A stretch of DNA of 34,794 nucleotides from Candidatus Aegiribacteria sp. (GTDB taxonomy: Bacteria; Fermentibacterota; Fermentibacteria; Fermentibacterales; JCC-6), in contig JAIORS010000221.1 of NCBI GenBank assembly GCA_021108005.1, positions 1 to 34,794 of the forward strand, written 5' to 3'. Positions 1 to 8,876 of the stretch are shown in pieces. A program made the position numbers and the translations under genes. Position 1 is the stretch's first letter. Every line of letters begins with the position of its first letter. The notes beneath the pieces were generated by a model that made no database searches, had not been told where the DNA came from, and was given only the letters and a program-made list of their open reading frames with translations.

Positions 1-2
1 TC

Positions 3-332
3 TTCGGCCAGATGTGGAACAGGTGGCTTGAACTGGGTCTGATCGATTTCGCGGTAATCATGAACTACACCGAATCCGACTCCCAGTATGTGATATGGGG
101 TGAAGAACAGGTCGAGCTGGCAGGTAACAACACGATTCTCTGCGGAATAGGAGAACGGTCTGCTTCTTCGGAACTCTCGATGGAGGAGACTCTCCGCCAG
201 ATAGAGCTTGCGCAGGATATTGGGTTCGGCGGGTGCGTTATATACCATCTTTGTGAGGCGGTTATAGAGAGACTGAAAGGTCCTGCGACGCCGATCCAGG
301 CAGCCGATCCAGCAGAAACCGAGGATTTATGA
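3..332 (+). CDS. Glycosyl-hydrolase-like (GHL10-type) protein, 3' end only
   Basis: The reading frame is open from the left edge, so the true start lies outside the window; about 110 C-terminal residues are seen. The stretch reading W-N-R-W-L-E-x-G-L-I-D-F-A-V-I-M-N-Y resembles the conserved C-terminal part of the glycosyl-hydrolase-like 10 family (PF02638-type TIM barrels), where a W-x-x-W-x-x-x-G-x-(I/V)-D segment precedes a strand ending in M-x-Y. A later G-F-G-G-C-V-I-Y-H segment fits a final barrel strand. Members act on cell-surface or wall polysaccharide, but substrate cannot be told here. The stop overlaps the next start by 4 nt (ATGA), so the two genes are probably co-transcribed. 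Family assignment is by eye on a fragment; another TIM-barrel family is possible. Confidence 0.6.
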   Translation, partial: FGQMWNRWLELGLIDFAVIMNYTESDSQYVIWGEEQVELAGNNTILCGIGERSASSELSMEETLRQIELAQDIGFGGCVIYHLCEAVIERLKGPATPIQAADPAETEDL

Positions 333-2821
333 TTTCAGTGCTGGCTACTATGATTATCGCTTACGCAGCGGTTCCCACAGGCCCTGCAGGTACGATTATG
401 GTGGAGGTCGAGTCATCGCCACTTGAAATTCTTCCAGCTTCGTTTGAAGATATTTCAATTATCAGGGGCAACAAAGGAGACAAGGTTCTTATAATTGTTG
501 CGGATTGTATTGCCGATCCTCTGGCAGCTTCTCTCGCACAGTTTCAGAGCGATATCGCGTCGGATGGATGGACTGTCGAGATGCATATCATGGGCGGCGG
601 TACTGTTGAAGACATAAAAACCCTTCTTCGGAGTACACCTGATCTTGATGGTGCTGTTCTTGTTGGATTTCTGCCGTGCGCATGGTACGAAGAGGATGCA
701 TGGGCTCCCGAGGAATTCCCCTGTGAGCTGTTCCTCATGGATCTTGACGGCATATGGACTGACTCCGATCTTGATGGGCTTTACGACAGTCACAGCGGTG
801 ATGTTGCTCCGGAGATATGGGTTGGCAGGATAGATGCCCACACCGCATACGGACCCGAGCTGCTTCTACTCGCCGCGTACTTCGCCAGGAACCACATTTA
901 CAGAACCGGATCGATGGGATTGAATTCAGAAGCGCTGGCTTTCAATGATGATGACTGGAATCACTATACGGATTGCGGACTTGATGGCATTTACGGATCA
1001 TCAAATGTCACCGTTATCAATTCTTCCAGCCAGACAACAGCGGAGAGCTACCTTCTCAATCTCGGCCAGGGCTACGAATTCGTACATCTTATGGCCCATT
1101 CATGTCCCTGGGGCCATACTTTCAAAGTGTCTGGAGGAATGGCGGGTACCGTGATGGCACCGGAAATAGCCCAGGTGAATCCCCATACCGCGTTCCTGCA
1201 GCTGTTCAGCTGCTCAAACGCGAGGTGGGTGGAGGAGGGATGTCTGGGAAACTGGTATCTTTACGGTACCGATTACGGACTGCTGATTTCAGGTTCTGCG
1301 AAAACGGGTTCTATGCTTGATTTTGAGGAATTCTACAGCCCCCTTGCTGCGGGACTGACCTTTGGAGAAGCCTTCAGGGAGTGGTGGAATTACGAGGCGC
1401 AGGGAGGATTTTCCCCCAATGAGAGAGCATGGTTCTACGGCAACGCGCTGCTCGGAGACCCTACTTTGAAACCCCTGTCGAGCGATATGAGGAATGAAGC
1501 TCATCTGGCAGTTGGACCGCTGTATTCCGAATACGATCAGGTTTCATCCAGTGGATACTCTGACTGTTTTCCAGATGTAGCTTCCAACAACGGTACACCC
1601 CGGCGTACCGTTGCGGTATGGCTTTCCGGGGAGAACGGGAGGCTGGATATTGCTGCCCGGCTGTACGAAGAGGGATCGGGCTGGGGTCCGGTTAGTTACG
1701 TTGATGAAGACGAATACTGGGATGTCGGAGTCTCAGCCTGTTATCACGATACATCCCCCTGGATAGCATGGAGTGATTTTGAGTTATCTACCTACAGTTA
1801 CAGGATAAAGACCGCATGCGGTGAGAATTTTTCCCAGGTTGAAGTGCAGGTAGACCAGGAAGGATACCAGATGAGCCCGCGCCTGGCTTCAACAGGTACC
1901 AGGCTCTGGCTTGCCTGGCTGGATTGGGATGCAACAGGCGGCGCGGTCATGCTGAAAAGCATTGATGGTGAATTTCCCGCTGCTCAGATGAGTCCCATTG
2001 GGAAATGGTGCCAGAATCCCGAACTTATCGTTGATGATTCGGGAACCGTTCATCTCGTATGGGAGGAGCGATCCTCCTCAGGCAGCAGGATAATGTGGTG
2101 CTGTGGTGATCTGTCCGGTTTCAGTTCTCCCGTTGAAGTATCCTCGGGTGAATTATGCCATTCCCCCAGTCTCGATACCGACTGGTCAACCTCAGTAGCC
2201 TGTTTGTTATGGATAGACGAAGCAGGTGCGGCTTCGATCAAACTGAGAATGTGGGAAGGGACCGGATGGGGGAACGAGGAGTCTGTCTGTACAACTTCAA
2301 CTCGCATATGTGGAGCTTTTCTGAGCGGATTGCCCGAGCCTCTGGGAACGGGTGTCATCTGGCAGGACGGATGCGGTGCCTCAGCAAAGATAATGGGTTA
2401 TCCTCTGGGAGGTTCCGAGCCGCTGGAACTTTGCCCTTCCGCAGGCCCGGCATGGTCTCCCGTTTCGACTTCGAGCGATCTGTTCTGGGCCGGTAACGAA
2501 GGCGATGGATGGGAAATATATACTCGTGATCTCTCCGGCCTTGGTATTGACAGACAAGGATTTGCAGGAATGGCGCAATTGCCGTGCATAGTTGAGAATC
2601 CGGTCAGGGAAAGCATGATTATCTCTCTATCGGAGAACAGTCCCGCCTTCGAATCTGCTGTCTGTATCTACGATCTTGCCGGAAGAATTGTCTTCAGCCG
2701 GCATGTAGCCATCCACGCGGGAGTCGAAACACGGCTGAATTGTTCGATGCTGCCTGCTGGTGTTTACATGATCAGTTTCCGGGAGGGAACGACGCCCGTC
2801 AGATTCGTGCTTTTGAAATAG
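329..2821 (+). CDS. Secreted gingipain-family (C25) cysteine peptidase with T9SS-like sorting domain
   Basis: An 830-residue protein with a short N-terminal signal peptide (hydrophobic residues 2-14). Residues ~45-385 look like a peptidase C25 domain: a candidate catalytic His at 257 in H-L-M-A-H-S, a candidate Cys at 295 in L-F-S-C-S-N, and the L-L-G-D-P-T-L segment that commonly closes the C25 domain. The usual G-H-G around the His is A-H-S here, so activity is likely but not certain. Residues ~390-745 hold repeated W-x-A-W / V-W-E-E blades, suggesting a beta-propeller or sialidase-like region. Residues ~755-830 resemble a type A sorting domain (E-N-P-V-R start, I-Y-D-L-A-G-R-I-V core, L-P-A-G-V-Y-M-I-S-F, basic end). 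The protein would be exported by Sec, then by a T9SS-like route to the surface. The start overlaps the upstream stop (ATGA). Confidence 0.85.
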   Translation: MISVLATMIIAYAAVPTGPAGTIMVEVESSPLEILPASFEDISIIRGNKGDKVLIIVADCIADPLAASLAQFQSDIASDGWTVEMHIMGGGTVEDIKTLLRSTPDLDGAVLVGFLPCAWYEEDAWAPEEFPCELFLMDLDGIWTDSDLDGLYDSHSGDVAPEIWVGRIDAHTAYGPELLLLAAYFARNHIYRTGSMGLNSEALAFNDDDWNHYTDCGLDGIYGSSNVTVINSSSQTTAESYLLNLGQGYEFVHLMAHSCPWGHTFKVSGGMAGTVMAPEIAQVNPHTAFLQLFSCSNARWVEEGCLGNWYLYGTDYGLLISGSAKTGSMLDFEEFYSPLAAGLTFGEAFREWWNYEAQGGFSPNERAWFYGNALLGDPTLKPLSSDMRNEAHLAVGPLYSEYDQVSSSGYSDCFPDVASNNGTPRRTVAVWLSGENGRLDIAARLYEEGSGWGPVSYVDEDEYWDVGVSACYHDTSPWIAWSDFELSTYSYRIKTACGENFSQVEVQVDQEGYQMSPRLASTGTRLWLAWLDWDATGGAVMLKSIDGEFPAAQMSPIGKWCQNPELIVDDSGTVHLVWEERSSSGSRIMWCCGDLSGFSSPVEVSSGELCHSPSLDTDWSTSVACLLWIDEAGAASIKLRMWEGTGWGNEESVCTTSTRICGAFLSGLPEPLGTGVIWQDGCGASAKIMGYPLGGSEPLELCPSAGPAWSPVSTSSDLFWAGNEGDGWEIYTRDLSGLGIDRQGFAGMAQLPCIVENPVRESMIISLSENSPAFESAVCIYDLAGRIVFSRHVAIHAGVETRLNCSMLPAGVYMISFREGTTPVRFVLLK

Positions 2822-3007
2822 GGATATCCGGAGCTTTTCAAACTCTCCTGAGGAAGAACAGATAAGTATTCTCAGTTTTCGTGATTCACATATTCAGGAC
2901 ACAATCTATGAGATACCGGGTAGCAACGCGGCTTCTGATTCGAACTGGCCCTTGAACTCCTCCTCGATTATGCGTACACTCATAGTTGAAGAATCAGGGA
3001 GGGTTTT

Positions 3008-4543
3008 ATGCTTGCTCGCACAAGAAGCCTGGCCGTTTACGGAATAGACTCCTATCCAGTAGAAATCGAAGCTGACATGTCCATGGGGCTTCCAACCTTC
3101 ACCATTGTAGGCCTTCCGGATAACGCTGTGCGGGAATCCCGTCAGCGGATCAAGTCCGCGATAGCAAATCTGGGGTTCAAGCTCCCGGGGAAGAAGATAA
3201 CAATCAACATGGCTCCCGCAGGCAGAAAGAAGGAGGGGCCCGGGTTCGATCTGCCAATCGCGATAAGCATTCTCGCCGCTTCCGGGATAATCCCGAAAGA
3301 GGCTATTGAAGACATCTATTTTGTTGGCGAACTCGCGCTTGATGGCGCTCTCCGGCCGGTTCGCGGCGTTCTATCCATGGCCGATCGCTCAAGAAGAAAA
3401 AGCCATTCAGGTCTTGTGGTTCCGCTCTCCAATTCGGGTGAGGCAGCGGTTGCGGCGGGTCAGAATGTTTTCCCGGCGGAAAACCTCGGGAGTGTGATTG
3501 ACTTTTTGCTTAATAAAATAACTATTGAGCCTGCAAGCTACTCTCCCGTGCCTGTCAGAACCTGTGGAAAGCCCGAACCGGATTTCAGGGACGTAAGGGG
3601 TCAGGAGTTAGCCAAGAGGGCTCTTGAAGTGGCAGCCGCAGGCGGACACAACATACTCATGATAGGTCCCCCCGGATCCGGAAAAACCATGCTTGCGCGA
3701 AGGCTTCCTTCCATTCTTCCGCCCCTTCTTCCCGAAGAAGCTATTGAAACCACCAAGATTCACAGTGTCGCCGGCCTTCTGGAACCGGGAAACGCCCTTC
3801 TTGAAATCCGTCCCTTTCGCTCGCCGCACCATACGGTTTCGGATGCGGGACTTATAGGAGGAGGGGCAATACCAGGGCCGGGTGAGGTCAGCCTTGCCCA
3901 TAACGGAGTGCTTTTTCTCGATGAACTGCCGGAATTCAGAAGGAACGTTCTGGAAGTTCTCAGGCAGCCGCTTGAGGACGGCACAGTCACGATAACAAGG
4001 GCGGCAATGACCATGACGTTTCCAGCTGATTTCACACTGATCGCGGCAATGAATCCCTGTCCATGCGGGTACTTTACCGATCCGGGTCATTCGTGCAACT
4101 GTACCGGCCCACAGATACAGCGGTACCTTAACAGAATTTCCGGGCCTTTGATGGACAGAATCGACATTCATATCGATGTTGCTCCTGTTGCGTACCGCGA
4201 CCTTTCATGCAGCCTTCCCACAGGTGAATGCTCTTCCGATATCAGAAAGCGGGTGATTGAAGCGAGAAAGCGCCAGGCGGAACGGTTCCACGGAATAAGT
4301 GGTCTTTACTGCAACGCCGGCATGAATTCCCCACTGGTTAGGAAATACTGCGAACTCGACGAAGAAGTCAGAAAACTTCTGAAATCCGCGATGGAACTGT
4401 ATGGCTTCTCCGCGAGGGCTTACGACCGGATAGTCAAGGTTTCAAGAACTATCGCTGACCTGGCGGATTCCCCCAATATAAAACCTGAGTATATAGCCGA
4501 AGCCGTACAGTACCGTTCCATGACCGGACAGATATACCCCTGA
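3008..4543 (+). CDS. comM: ComM/YifB-family Mg-chelatase-like AAA+ ATPase
   Basis: A 511-residue protein, normal length for the YifB/ComM family. The N-terminal ~190 residues match the Lon-protease-like ChlI domain (G-L-P-x-F-x-I-V-G-L-P-D followed by E-S-R-x-R-I-K-S-A). The AAA+ module follows, with Walker A G-P-P-G-S-G-K-T at residues 220-227, Walker B L-F-L-D-E-L-P-E-F and a sensor segment A-A-M-N-P-C-P-C-G, then the C-terminal Mg-chelatase domain (R-A-Y-D-R-I-V-K-V-S-R-T-I-A-D-L). In naturally transformable bacteria ComM is a helicase that promotes branch migration during integration of donor DNA; the family is nearly universal, so its presence does not prove competence. A GGGAGGG ribosome binding site lies about 5 nt before the ATG. 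The gene stands alone between intergenic gaps. Confidence 0.95.
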   Translation: MLARTRSLAVYGIDSYPVEIEADMSMGLPTFTIVGLPDNAVRESRQRIKSAIANLGFKLPGKKITINMAPAGRKKEGPGFDLPIAISILAASGIIPKEAIEDIYFVGELALDGALRPVRGVLSMADRSRRKSHSGLVVPLSNSGEAAVAAGQNVFPAENLGSVIDFLLNKITIEPASYSPVPVRTCGKPEPDFRDVRGQELAKRALEVAAAGGHNILMIGPPGSGKTMLARRLPSILPPLLPEEAIETTKIHSVAGLLEPGNALLEIRPFRSPHHTVSDAGLIGGGAIPGPGEVSLAHNGVLFLDELPEFRRNVLEVLRQPLEDGTVTITRAAMTMTFPADFTLIAAMNPCPCGYFTDPGHSCNCTGPQIQRYLNRISGPLMDRIDIHIDVAPVAYRDLSCSLPTGECSSDIRKRVIEARKRQAERFHGISGLYCNAGMNSPLVRKYCELDEEVRKLLKSAMELYGFSARAYDRIVKVSRTIADLADSPNIKPEYIAEAVQYRSMTGQIYP

Positions 4544-4561
4544 AATATCTGCTGACGGGAA

Positions 4562-4579
4562 GGGATTACGTTGAATCCC
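4562..4579 (+). terminator. Weak stem-loop after comM
   Basis: GGGATT and AATCCC form a 6-bp stem with a 6-nt loop, 18 nt after the comM stop. The following sequence is only moderately T-rich, so this is a weak candidate for an intrinsic terminator. Confidence 0.3.
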
Positions 4580-4607
4580 ATTCTTGATTTCACGCTGAAC
4601 GATTGTG

Positions 4608-4626
4608 TCTAACATGGCATGTTAGA
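4608..4626. promoter_or_regulatory. Perfect 9-bp inverted repeat upstream of a secreted-protein gene
   Basis: TCTAACATG, one G, then CATGTTAGA: a perfect palindrome with a 1-nt centre, about 90 nt before the next start codon. The 1-nt centre is too tight for an RNA hairpin loop with all pairs formed, so a dimeric repressor site is more likely than a terminator. No regulator gene is adjacent and the regulator is unknown. Confidence 0.35.
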
Positions 4627-4715
4627 GTGCTGTTTATGAATGAGTTGCGTTCGGACTGAAATGCTTTTATGAATTCAACGGAGTATTTGAAGACAATCAT
4701 TCAGGGAGAAAGAAC

Positions 4716-5294
4716 ATGACGAGTAAGTATATATTGGCTCTTACGGTTCTGAGTGCCTCAGTGTCATTGGCCGAAGTGGTCTGGACTGAAGGCTTTGAGG
4801 ATGGAGACATCAGCGACTGGACAATTACCGGTACTGCTAACTGGGCTCTCTATGACAATGAATTCCAGGCTCATACAGGTGACTTCAGCCTGGAGTACAA
4901 CTGGCATTCACCATGGCCGCATGACACCAGGGCCGTTACGCCTTCATTTACCTTGCCGGTATCAGGGAAAGTTGATTTTACCTGGTGGTGGAGTGGAAGT
5001 TACAATTACTTTGTCCAGGTGGATAACGGAGACGCGTTTACCGAAGTCAGAGATATCAACGGCGGTGACTGGATCGTACTCTGGAGTGAAAACGATGCAG
5101 GTATCTATACCGGTTTTGAGTGGTACGAGCAGACAGAAACCCTTGATGCTTCATGGTCAGGCAAGACAGTTCAGTTCGCTTTCCATATCGTTGCCTCTGA
5201 TGCTCACTACTGGTATATCGATGATCTTGAATTGAGCTTCACCACGACCGCTCTTCAGAACACTACCTGGGGCAGGATTAAGGCCAGCATATAG
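4716..5294 (+). CDS. Secreted MAM/choice-of-anchor-like protein with W-x-x-I-K tail
   Basis: A 192-residue protein with an N-terminal signal peptide ending near residue 19 (L-A-E). The mature part opens with E-G-F-E-D-G-D-I-S-D-W-T and ends its domain with Y-W-Y-I-D-D-L-E, the usual bounds of MAM-like or choice-of-anchor J jelly-roll domains that bind surfaces or carbohydrates. No full T9SS sorting domain follows; the protein ends after a short linker in T-T-W-G-R-I-K-A-S-I. A very similar end occurs on the unrelated secreted protein at 29141-29731, suggesting a short shared sorting or anchoring tail. An AGGGAG ribosome binding site precedes the ATG, and the gene is monocistronic by spacing. 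Function unknown; extracellular location is inferred from the signal peptide. Confidence 0.75.
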   Translation: MTSKYILALTVLSASVSLAEVVWTEGFEDGDISDWTITGTANWALYDNEFQAHTGDFSLEYNWHSPWPHDTRAVTPSFTLPVSGKVDFTWWWSGSYNYFVQVDNGDAFTEVRDINGGDWIVLWSENDAGIYTGFEWYEQTETLDASWSGKTVQFAFHIVASDAHYWYIDDLELSFTTTALQNTTWGRIKASI

Positions 5295-5373
5295 TTTCCG
5301 TGAGAGGAACATGGAACCTGGCTGGAATAGCATATCCTCTAATCACGCATGCTGTCGATGATGGGCGATTGAT

Positions 5374-6327
5374 ATGAAACGATTTGCCGTACTCACACTG
5401 AACTGGAACGGTTTGGATGTGCTTCCGGGAATGATTGAATCTCTTGCGCATCCCGTCGAAAAACTCGGCGGAGAGCTGATTGTTTTCGATAACGGTTCAA
5501 AGGATGGTTCGGAAAGAATTGCAGCTGAAACCTGGGGGAATAAGGACTGGTTCAGTCTTATCCGAGCTCCGGAGAATCTGGGCTTTGCGGGAGGCGCCAA
5601 CGAAGCAATAAAAGACATTGATGCCGAGATAATAGTTTTAGCGAATTCCGATACAGTTTTTCTCCCGGGGAGTCTTGAGGTTCTGCTGGAAGCTGTTGAA
5701 AAGTATCCGGATGCTGGAATTATCGGTCCCCGTCTGCTATGGCCCGACGGTACTCTTCAACGTTCTATCAGAGACTTTCCATTTCCCGGACGACTGATCG
5801 CTGAACACCTGCCGATAATTAGAAAATCCTCATCTTCGAATCTGTCTCACAATACGACCCGGAGAGTGGACTGGCTGGTAGGCGCGGTGATGGTTTTCCG
5901 GAAACAGCTTTTCATGAAAGCAAAGGGATTTGACCAGGATTTTTTCTTCTACCACGAAGAGACAGAGCTTCAATATCGAATGTTTCTAATGGGGCATTCT
6001 TCAGTATTCGTGCCTGAGGCACAGGTGATTCATGTCGAGGGTGCGTCGGCCAGAAAAATGTTTGGTAGGGAAACGTACCTTGAATATATTCAGGCAAAGC
6101 TGAAATTCCTCGAGAAACATGGATATACAGGATCCATGGCTCTATTCAGACTATTCATGGGTTTGCTTATAGGGTACAGGCTTACAGCCGGATTTTTTTA
6201 CCCCGCTTTATCCCGGAGGGATATTCGATACACAGCGTCCTACTGCCGGAGAGCTTTTCATGAGCTTTTCATGTACAGAAGGCTGGTAAAATATGCGGGT
6301 TGCATTATGAACATCCTGTACCGCTGA
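5374..6327 (+). CDS. Family 2 glycosyltransferase (rhamnosyltransferase-like)
   Basis: A 317-residue GT-A fold enzyme. The start L-T-L-N-W-N-G-L-D-V-L-P is the typical nucleotide-sugar-binding beginning of WbbL/RfbF-type GT2 enzymes. The metal-binding D-x-D equivalent is in L-A-N-S-D-T-V, then V-G-A-V-M-V-F-R-K and the catalytic-loop segment F-F-Y-H-E-E-T-E-L-Q-Y-R. These enzymes add rhamnose or a similar sugar to O-antigen, capsule or glycolipid acceptors at the cytoplasmic face of the inner membrane; the sugar cannot be read from sequence. The C-terminal ~70 residues are hydrophobic and basic, consistent with membrane association. The radical SAM gene follows after 15 nt, so the pair is probably an operon for surface glycan or lipid modification. 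Confidence 0.9.
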   Translation: MKRFAVLTLNWNGLDVLPGMIESLAHPVEKLGGELIVFDNGSKDGSERIAAETWGNKDWFSLIRAPENLGFAGGANEAIKDIDAEIIVLANSDTVFLPGSLEVLLEAVEKYPDAGIIGPRLLWPDGTLQRSIRDFPFPGRLIAEHLPIIRKSSSSNLSHNTTRRVDWLVGAVMVFRKQLFMKAKGFDQDFFFYHEETELQYRMFLMGHSSVFVPEAQVIHVEGASARKMFGRETYLEYIQAKLKFLEKHGYTGSMALFRLFMGLLIGYRLTAGFFYPALSRRDIRYTASYCRRAFHELFMYRRLVKYAGCIMNILYR

Positions 6328-6342
6328 AAGGCTGATTTACCC

Positions 6343-7719
6343 GTGAAAAGCGAATTTCTCAGAATACTTCTGGTTTTTCCAGAAACGCGGTATCCATCGG
6401 GACAGCCTCCGCTGGGGCTTGGAATGCTCGCTGCGATATCGAAGAACCTGGACCGTCAGGTTGAGGTGTTCGACATGTCCTTCAGGAGTCGTCCCTTTAA
6501 GGATCTGACGACTGAACTTGCCAGATTCCAGCCGGATACAGTGGGTATATCCATAATGACTCCCCAACTTGCGGATGCCTGCAGAGTGGCCGACCTCGTG
6601 CGTGAATACATGCCGGAGGCTCTTATCGTCGCAGGTGGACCTCATGCCACAGTTCTACCGGATGATACTATCAGGAGAACCGGAGCTGACCTGGTCTATT
6701 CCGGAGAAGCGGAGATAGCCTGGAAAGCTCTTCTGAGTGGTGAGGAACCCTCCAACATTCAAGGCATGACAATGATAAAGGACGGAGAAATCCTCACAAT
6801 CCCCGGGTTGTTGCTTACCGAAGACCTTGACACACTTCCGCTTCCCGACAGATCCGTTTTTGATATGGAAAAATATTTCGCTTCATGGTACTCCATGGAC
6901 AGGGTTAACCCCGGGCTTAGGGGAACATCAGTAATGGCCACAAGAGGCTGTCCGTTCAAGTGCACTTTCTGCCAGCCCACGCTGAGCGAGATATTCGGCA
7001 GGAAAATCAGGAGACGTTCCCCGGAATCAATAATCGGGGAACTGGAATCGCTCATTGATAATTACGGTATTGACGCTTTTATGTTCGAGGATTCCACTTT
7101 CATACTCGATGCCGGGTGGGTCGGAAGCATCTGCAAATTGATGATAGAACGGGAACTGAACCTTAGGTGGTGCTGTAATGTGAGGGCTGACCTGCTGACA
7201 GAGGATCTTCTCGATATAATGATAGAAGCAGGACTGTCGAAGATAAACATGGGGGTTGAATCCGCATCCCAGAGGGTACTGGATGAGATCTACGAGAAAG
7301 GAATAACCGTTGAGGGGGTCAGAAGAGCCCTGCGCATGGCGAAAGAGAGAGGTGTTTACGTTCAGGGTTACTTCATGCTTGGAGCCCCGGGTGAATCGCG
7401 CGAGGAGATGAAGAAGACAATCCGGTTTGCCTCACGGGAACCGTTTGACGATGCTTTGTTCGATATAACAACCCCTTTTCCCCATACCGAACTCTGGGAA
7501 AGAACGAAGGGGCTGATCAGAAAGGATTTCGAGGATTTTGACTGTTTTCACAGTTCGGTTTACGAACTTGAAGGGTTCAAACCGGATGAGATAGAGAAAA
7601 TTAAGAAGAAAGCCTTCTGGAGGTTCTATCTTCATCCTACCAGAATTCTGCAAACGCTGAAGACGGTTCTGGGCCATGGAAACCTTAAAAGAACACTGAT
7701 TAAGATCAGGAGAGTCTAG
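6343..7719 (+). CDS. B12-binding-domain radical SAM protein
   Basis: A 458-residue protein with the two-domain layout of cobalamin-dependent (class B, BchE-like) radical SAM enzymes. Residues ~1-135 form a Rossmann-like B12-binding domain (Y-P-S-G-Q-P-P-L-G-L-G-M-L-A then V-A-G-G-P-H-A-T), without the D-x-H-x-x-G axial-histidine motif, which is common in this class. Residues ~195-400 are the radical SAM core, with the 4Fe-4S cysteines C203, C207 and C210 in R-G-C-P-F-K-C-T-F-C. Relatives methylate or rearrange unreactive carbons in lipids, hopanoids, pigments and natural products. The adjacent glycosyltransferase suggests a cell-envelope substrate, but this is inference. The start is GTG at 6343 with an AAAGG-like site 11 nt upstream. 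Confidence 0.9.
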   Translation: MKSEFLRILLVFPETRYPSGQPPLGLGMLAAISKNLDRQVEVFDMSFRSRPFKDLTTELARFQPDTVGISIMTPQLADACRVADLVREYMPEALIVAGGPHATVLPDDTIRRTGADLVYSGEAEIAWKALLSGEEPSNIQGMTMIKDGEILTIPGLLLTEDLDTLPLPDRSVFDMEKYFASWYSMDRVNPGLRGTSVMATRGCPFKCTFCQPTLSEIFGRKIRRRSPESIIGELESLIDNYGIDAFMFEDSTFILDAGWVGSICKLMIERELNLRWCCNVRADLLTEDLLDIMIEAGLSKINMGVESASQRVLDEIYEKGITVEGVRRALRMAKERGVYVQGYFMLGAPGESREEMKKTIRFASREPFDDALFDITTPFPHTELWERTKGLIRKDFEDFDCFHSSVYELEGFKPDEIEKIKKKAFWRFYLHPTRILQTLKTVLGHGNLKRTLIKIRRV

Positions 7720-7771
7720 GAGTATGTCCGATAATGTGCATTGAGCAGAAGAGCCTCGCAGCTTAGATAGA

Positions 7772-7927
7772 ATGCTCGAAGATTTGAGGAGAATACTGGA
7801 TGTATTTGACGATAAGCTCCTAGTACTGATTGCTTCGAATTCTTTTATGAAATTCGGTAATTCTTTTGTCTTGATGATTCTATATATTACTGTGAATTAC
7901 AGTAGACAGGGAGAAAACCATAACTGA
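7772..7927 (+). other. Short ORF resembling the first helix of AroQ chorismate mutase
   Basis: A 51-codon ORF in the gap before the ABC exporter. Its first 20 residues (L-E-D-L-R-R-I-L-D-V-F-D-D-K-L-L-V-L-I) match the AroQ helix-1 pattern L-R-x-x-(I/L)-D-x-(I/F)-D-x-x-L-L, including the Arg. The remainder does not resemble the family, which needs about 85 residues. There is no clear ribosome binding site. It may be a decayed gene fragment, a leader peptide or chance. Confidence 0.25.
7888..7904. promoter_or_regulatory. Inverted repeat upstream of ABC exporter genes
   Basis: TACTGT, 5 nt (GAATT), ACAGTA: a perfect 6-bp dyad with operator-like geometry, 36 nt before the exporter ATPase start and next to an AT-rich TATATATT stretch. 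It could be a regulator site controlling the exporter. The regulator is not in the window. Confidence 0.35.
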
Positions 7928-7940
7928 CGGAACGACTGAA

Positions 7941-8876
7941 ATGAAAACTGTTATCAAGGTTAACGGTCTTACGAGGAAATTTGGGGATTTTACGGCTGTT
8001 GACAGAATAGACTTTGAGGTTGCCGGCGGAGAAATATTCGGTTTTTTGGGCCCCAACGGCGCTGGTAAAACTACTACCGTCCGAATGCTGACCGGTGTTA
8101 TTGAGCCAACCAGTGGTTCCGCAATGATACAGGACCACGATATCAGGAAAGAATCGATACTCTCAAGAGAGCATATAGCGGTGGTTCCCGAGCAGGCCAA
8201 CGTATATCTTGACCTTTCGGTCTGGAGAAACCTCATGCTCATGGCTGAGCTTTACGGGATTCCCAAAGACAGGCGAATAAAGGAAGGGGAAAGACTTCTG
8301 AAAGCCCTGGGGCTGTTGAATAAAAAAGACAGCAAAGCCCGCGAGCTGTCAAAGGGTCTTAAGCAGAGGCTAATGCTTTGCGCAGCACTTATTACTGATC
8401 CCGAAGTGCTTTTTCTGGACGAGCCTACAAGCGGCCTTGATGTTCAGAGCGCAAGGCTTATAAGGAAAATTGTCAGGGAGTTGAACGACAAGGGTCTTAC
8501 GGTTTTTCTAACTACGCATAACATGATTGAGGCAGGTGATATCTGTTCCAGGGTAGCGATAATCAATAACGGACGCATAGCGGCGATTGATACACCCGAG
8601 AAACTCAGATCGATGGTCAGCAAACGTCATTATGTTGAAGCGGTATTTAAAGACCAGGCACCACCTTTTGAAAAGCTGGAATCCCTTCCTGGCGTTATCA
8701 GGCTGGAATCGGATCAGAATACTCTCAGATTGTATACTGCAACTCCGGGAAGCGTGGCCACTGACCTCGCTGTCTTGACAACAGAGCTGAAGCTGGAAAT
8801 CGATCAGCTGAATACCCGAAAACCCAGTCTTGAAGACGTGTTCCTTTACTACATCGGGGACGGAGATGAAGAATGA
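7941..8876 (+). CDS. ABC-2-type exporter, ATP-binding subunit
   Basis: A 311-residue CcmA/NatA-type ATPase. Walker A G-P-N-G-A-G-K-T-T is at residues 37-45, the signature is L-S-K-G-L-K-Q-R, Walker B plus D-loop is L-F-L-D-E-P-T-S-G-L-D, and the switch His is in T-T-H-N-M. The ~90-residue C-terminal extension (ending S-L-E-D-V-F-L-Y-Y) is typical of multidrug or antibiotic-type ABC-2 ATPases. It powers export of an unknown substrate across the inner membrane with the permease encoded next, whose start overlaps this stop (ATGA). The ATG has only a weak GGA site; a better AGGGAG at 7908-7913 sits 27 nt upstream but has no ATG, GTG or TTG at the right spacing in frame, so the start is slightly uncertain. 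Confidence 0.93.
   Translation: MKTVIKVNGLTRKFGDFTAVDRIDFEVAGGEIFGFLGPNGAGKTTTVRMLTGVIEPTSGSAMIQDHDIRKESILSREHIAVVPEQANVYLDLSVWRNLMLMAELYGIPKDRRIKEGERLLKALGLLNKKDSKARELSKGLKQRLMLCAALITDPEVLFLDEPTSGLDVQSARLIRKIVRELNDKGLTVFLTTHNMIEAGDICSRVAIINNGRIAAIDTPEKLRSMVSKRHYVEAVFKDQAPPFEKLESLPGVIRLESDQNTLRLYTATPGSVATDLAVLTTELKLEIDQLNTRKPSLEDVFLYYIGDGDEE

Noticed and set aside
3608-4171. A 187-codon minus-strand ORF inside comM
   Set aside because: Shadow of the well-supported comM frame; composition is Arg/Cys/His-rich as expected from antisense of a coding region.
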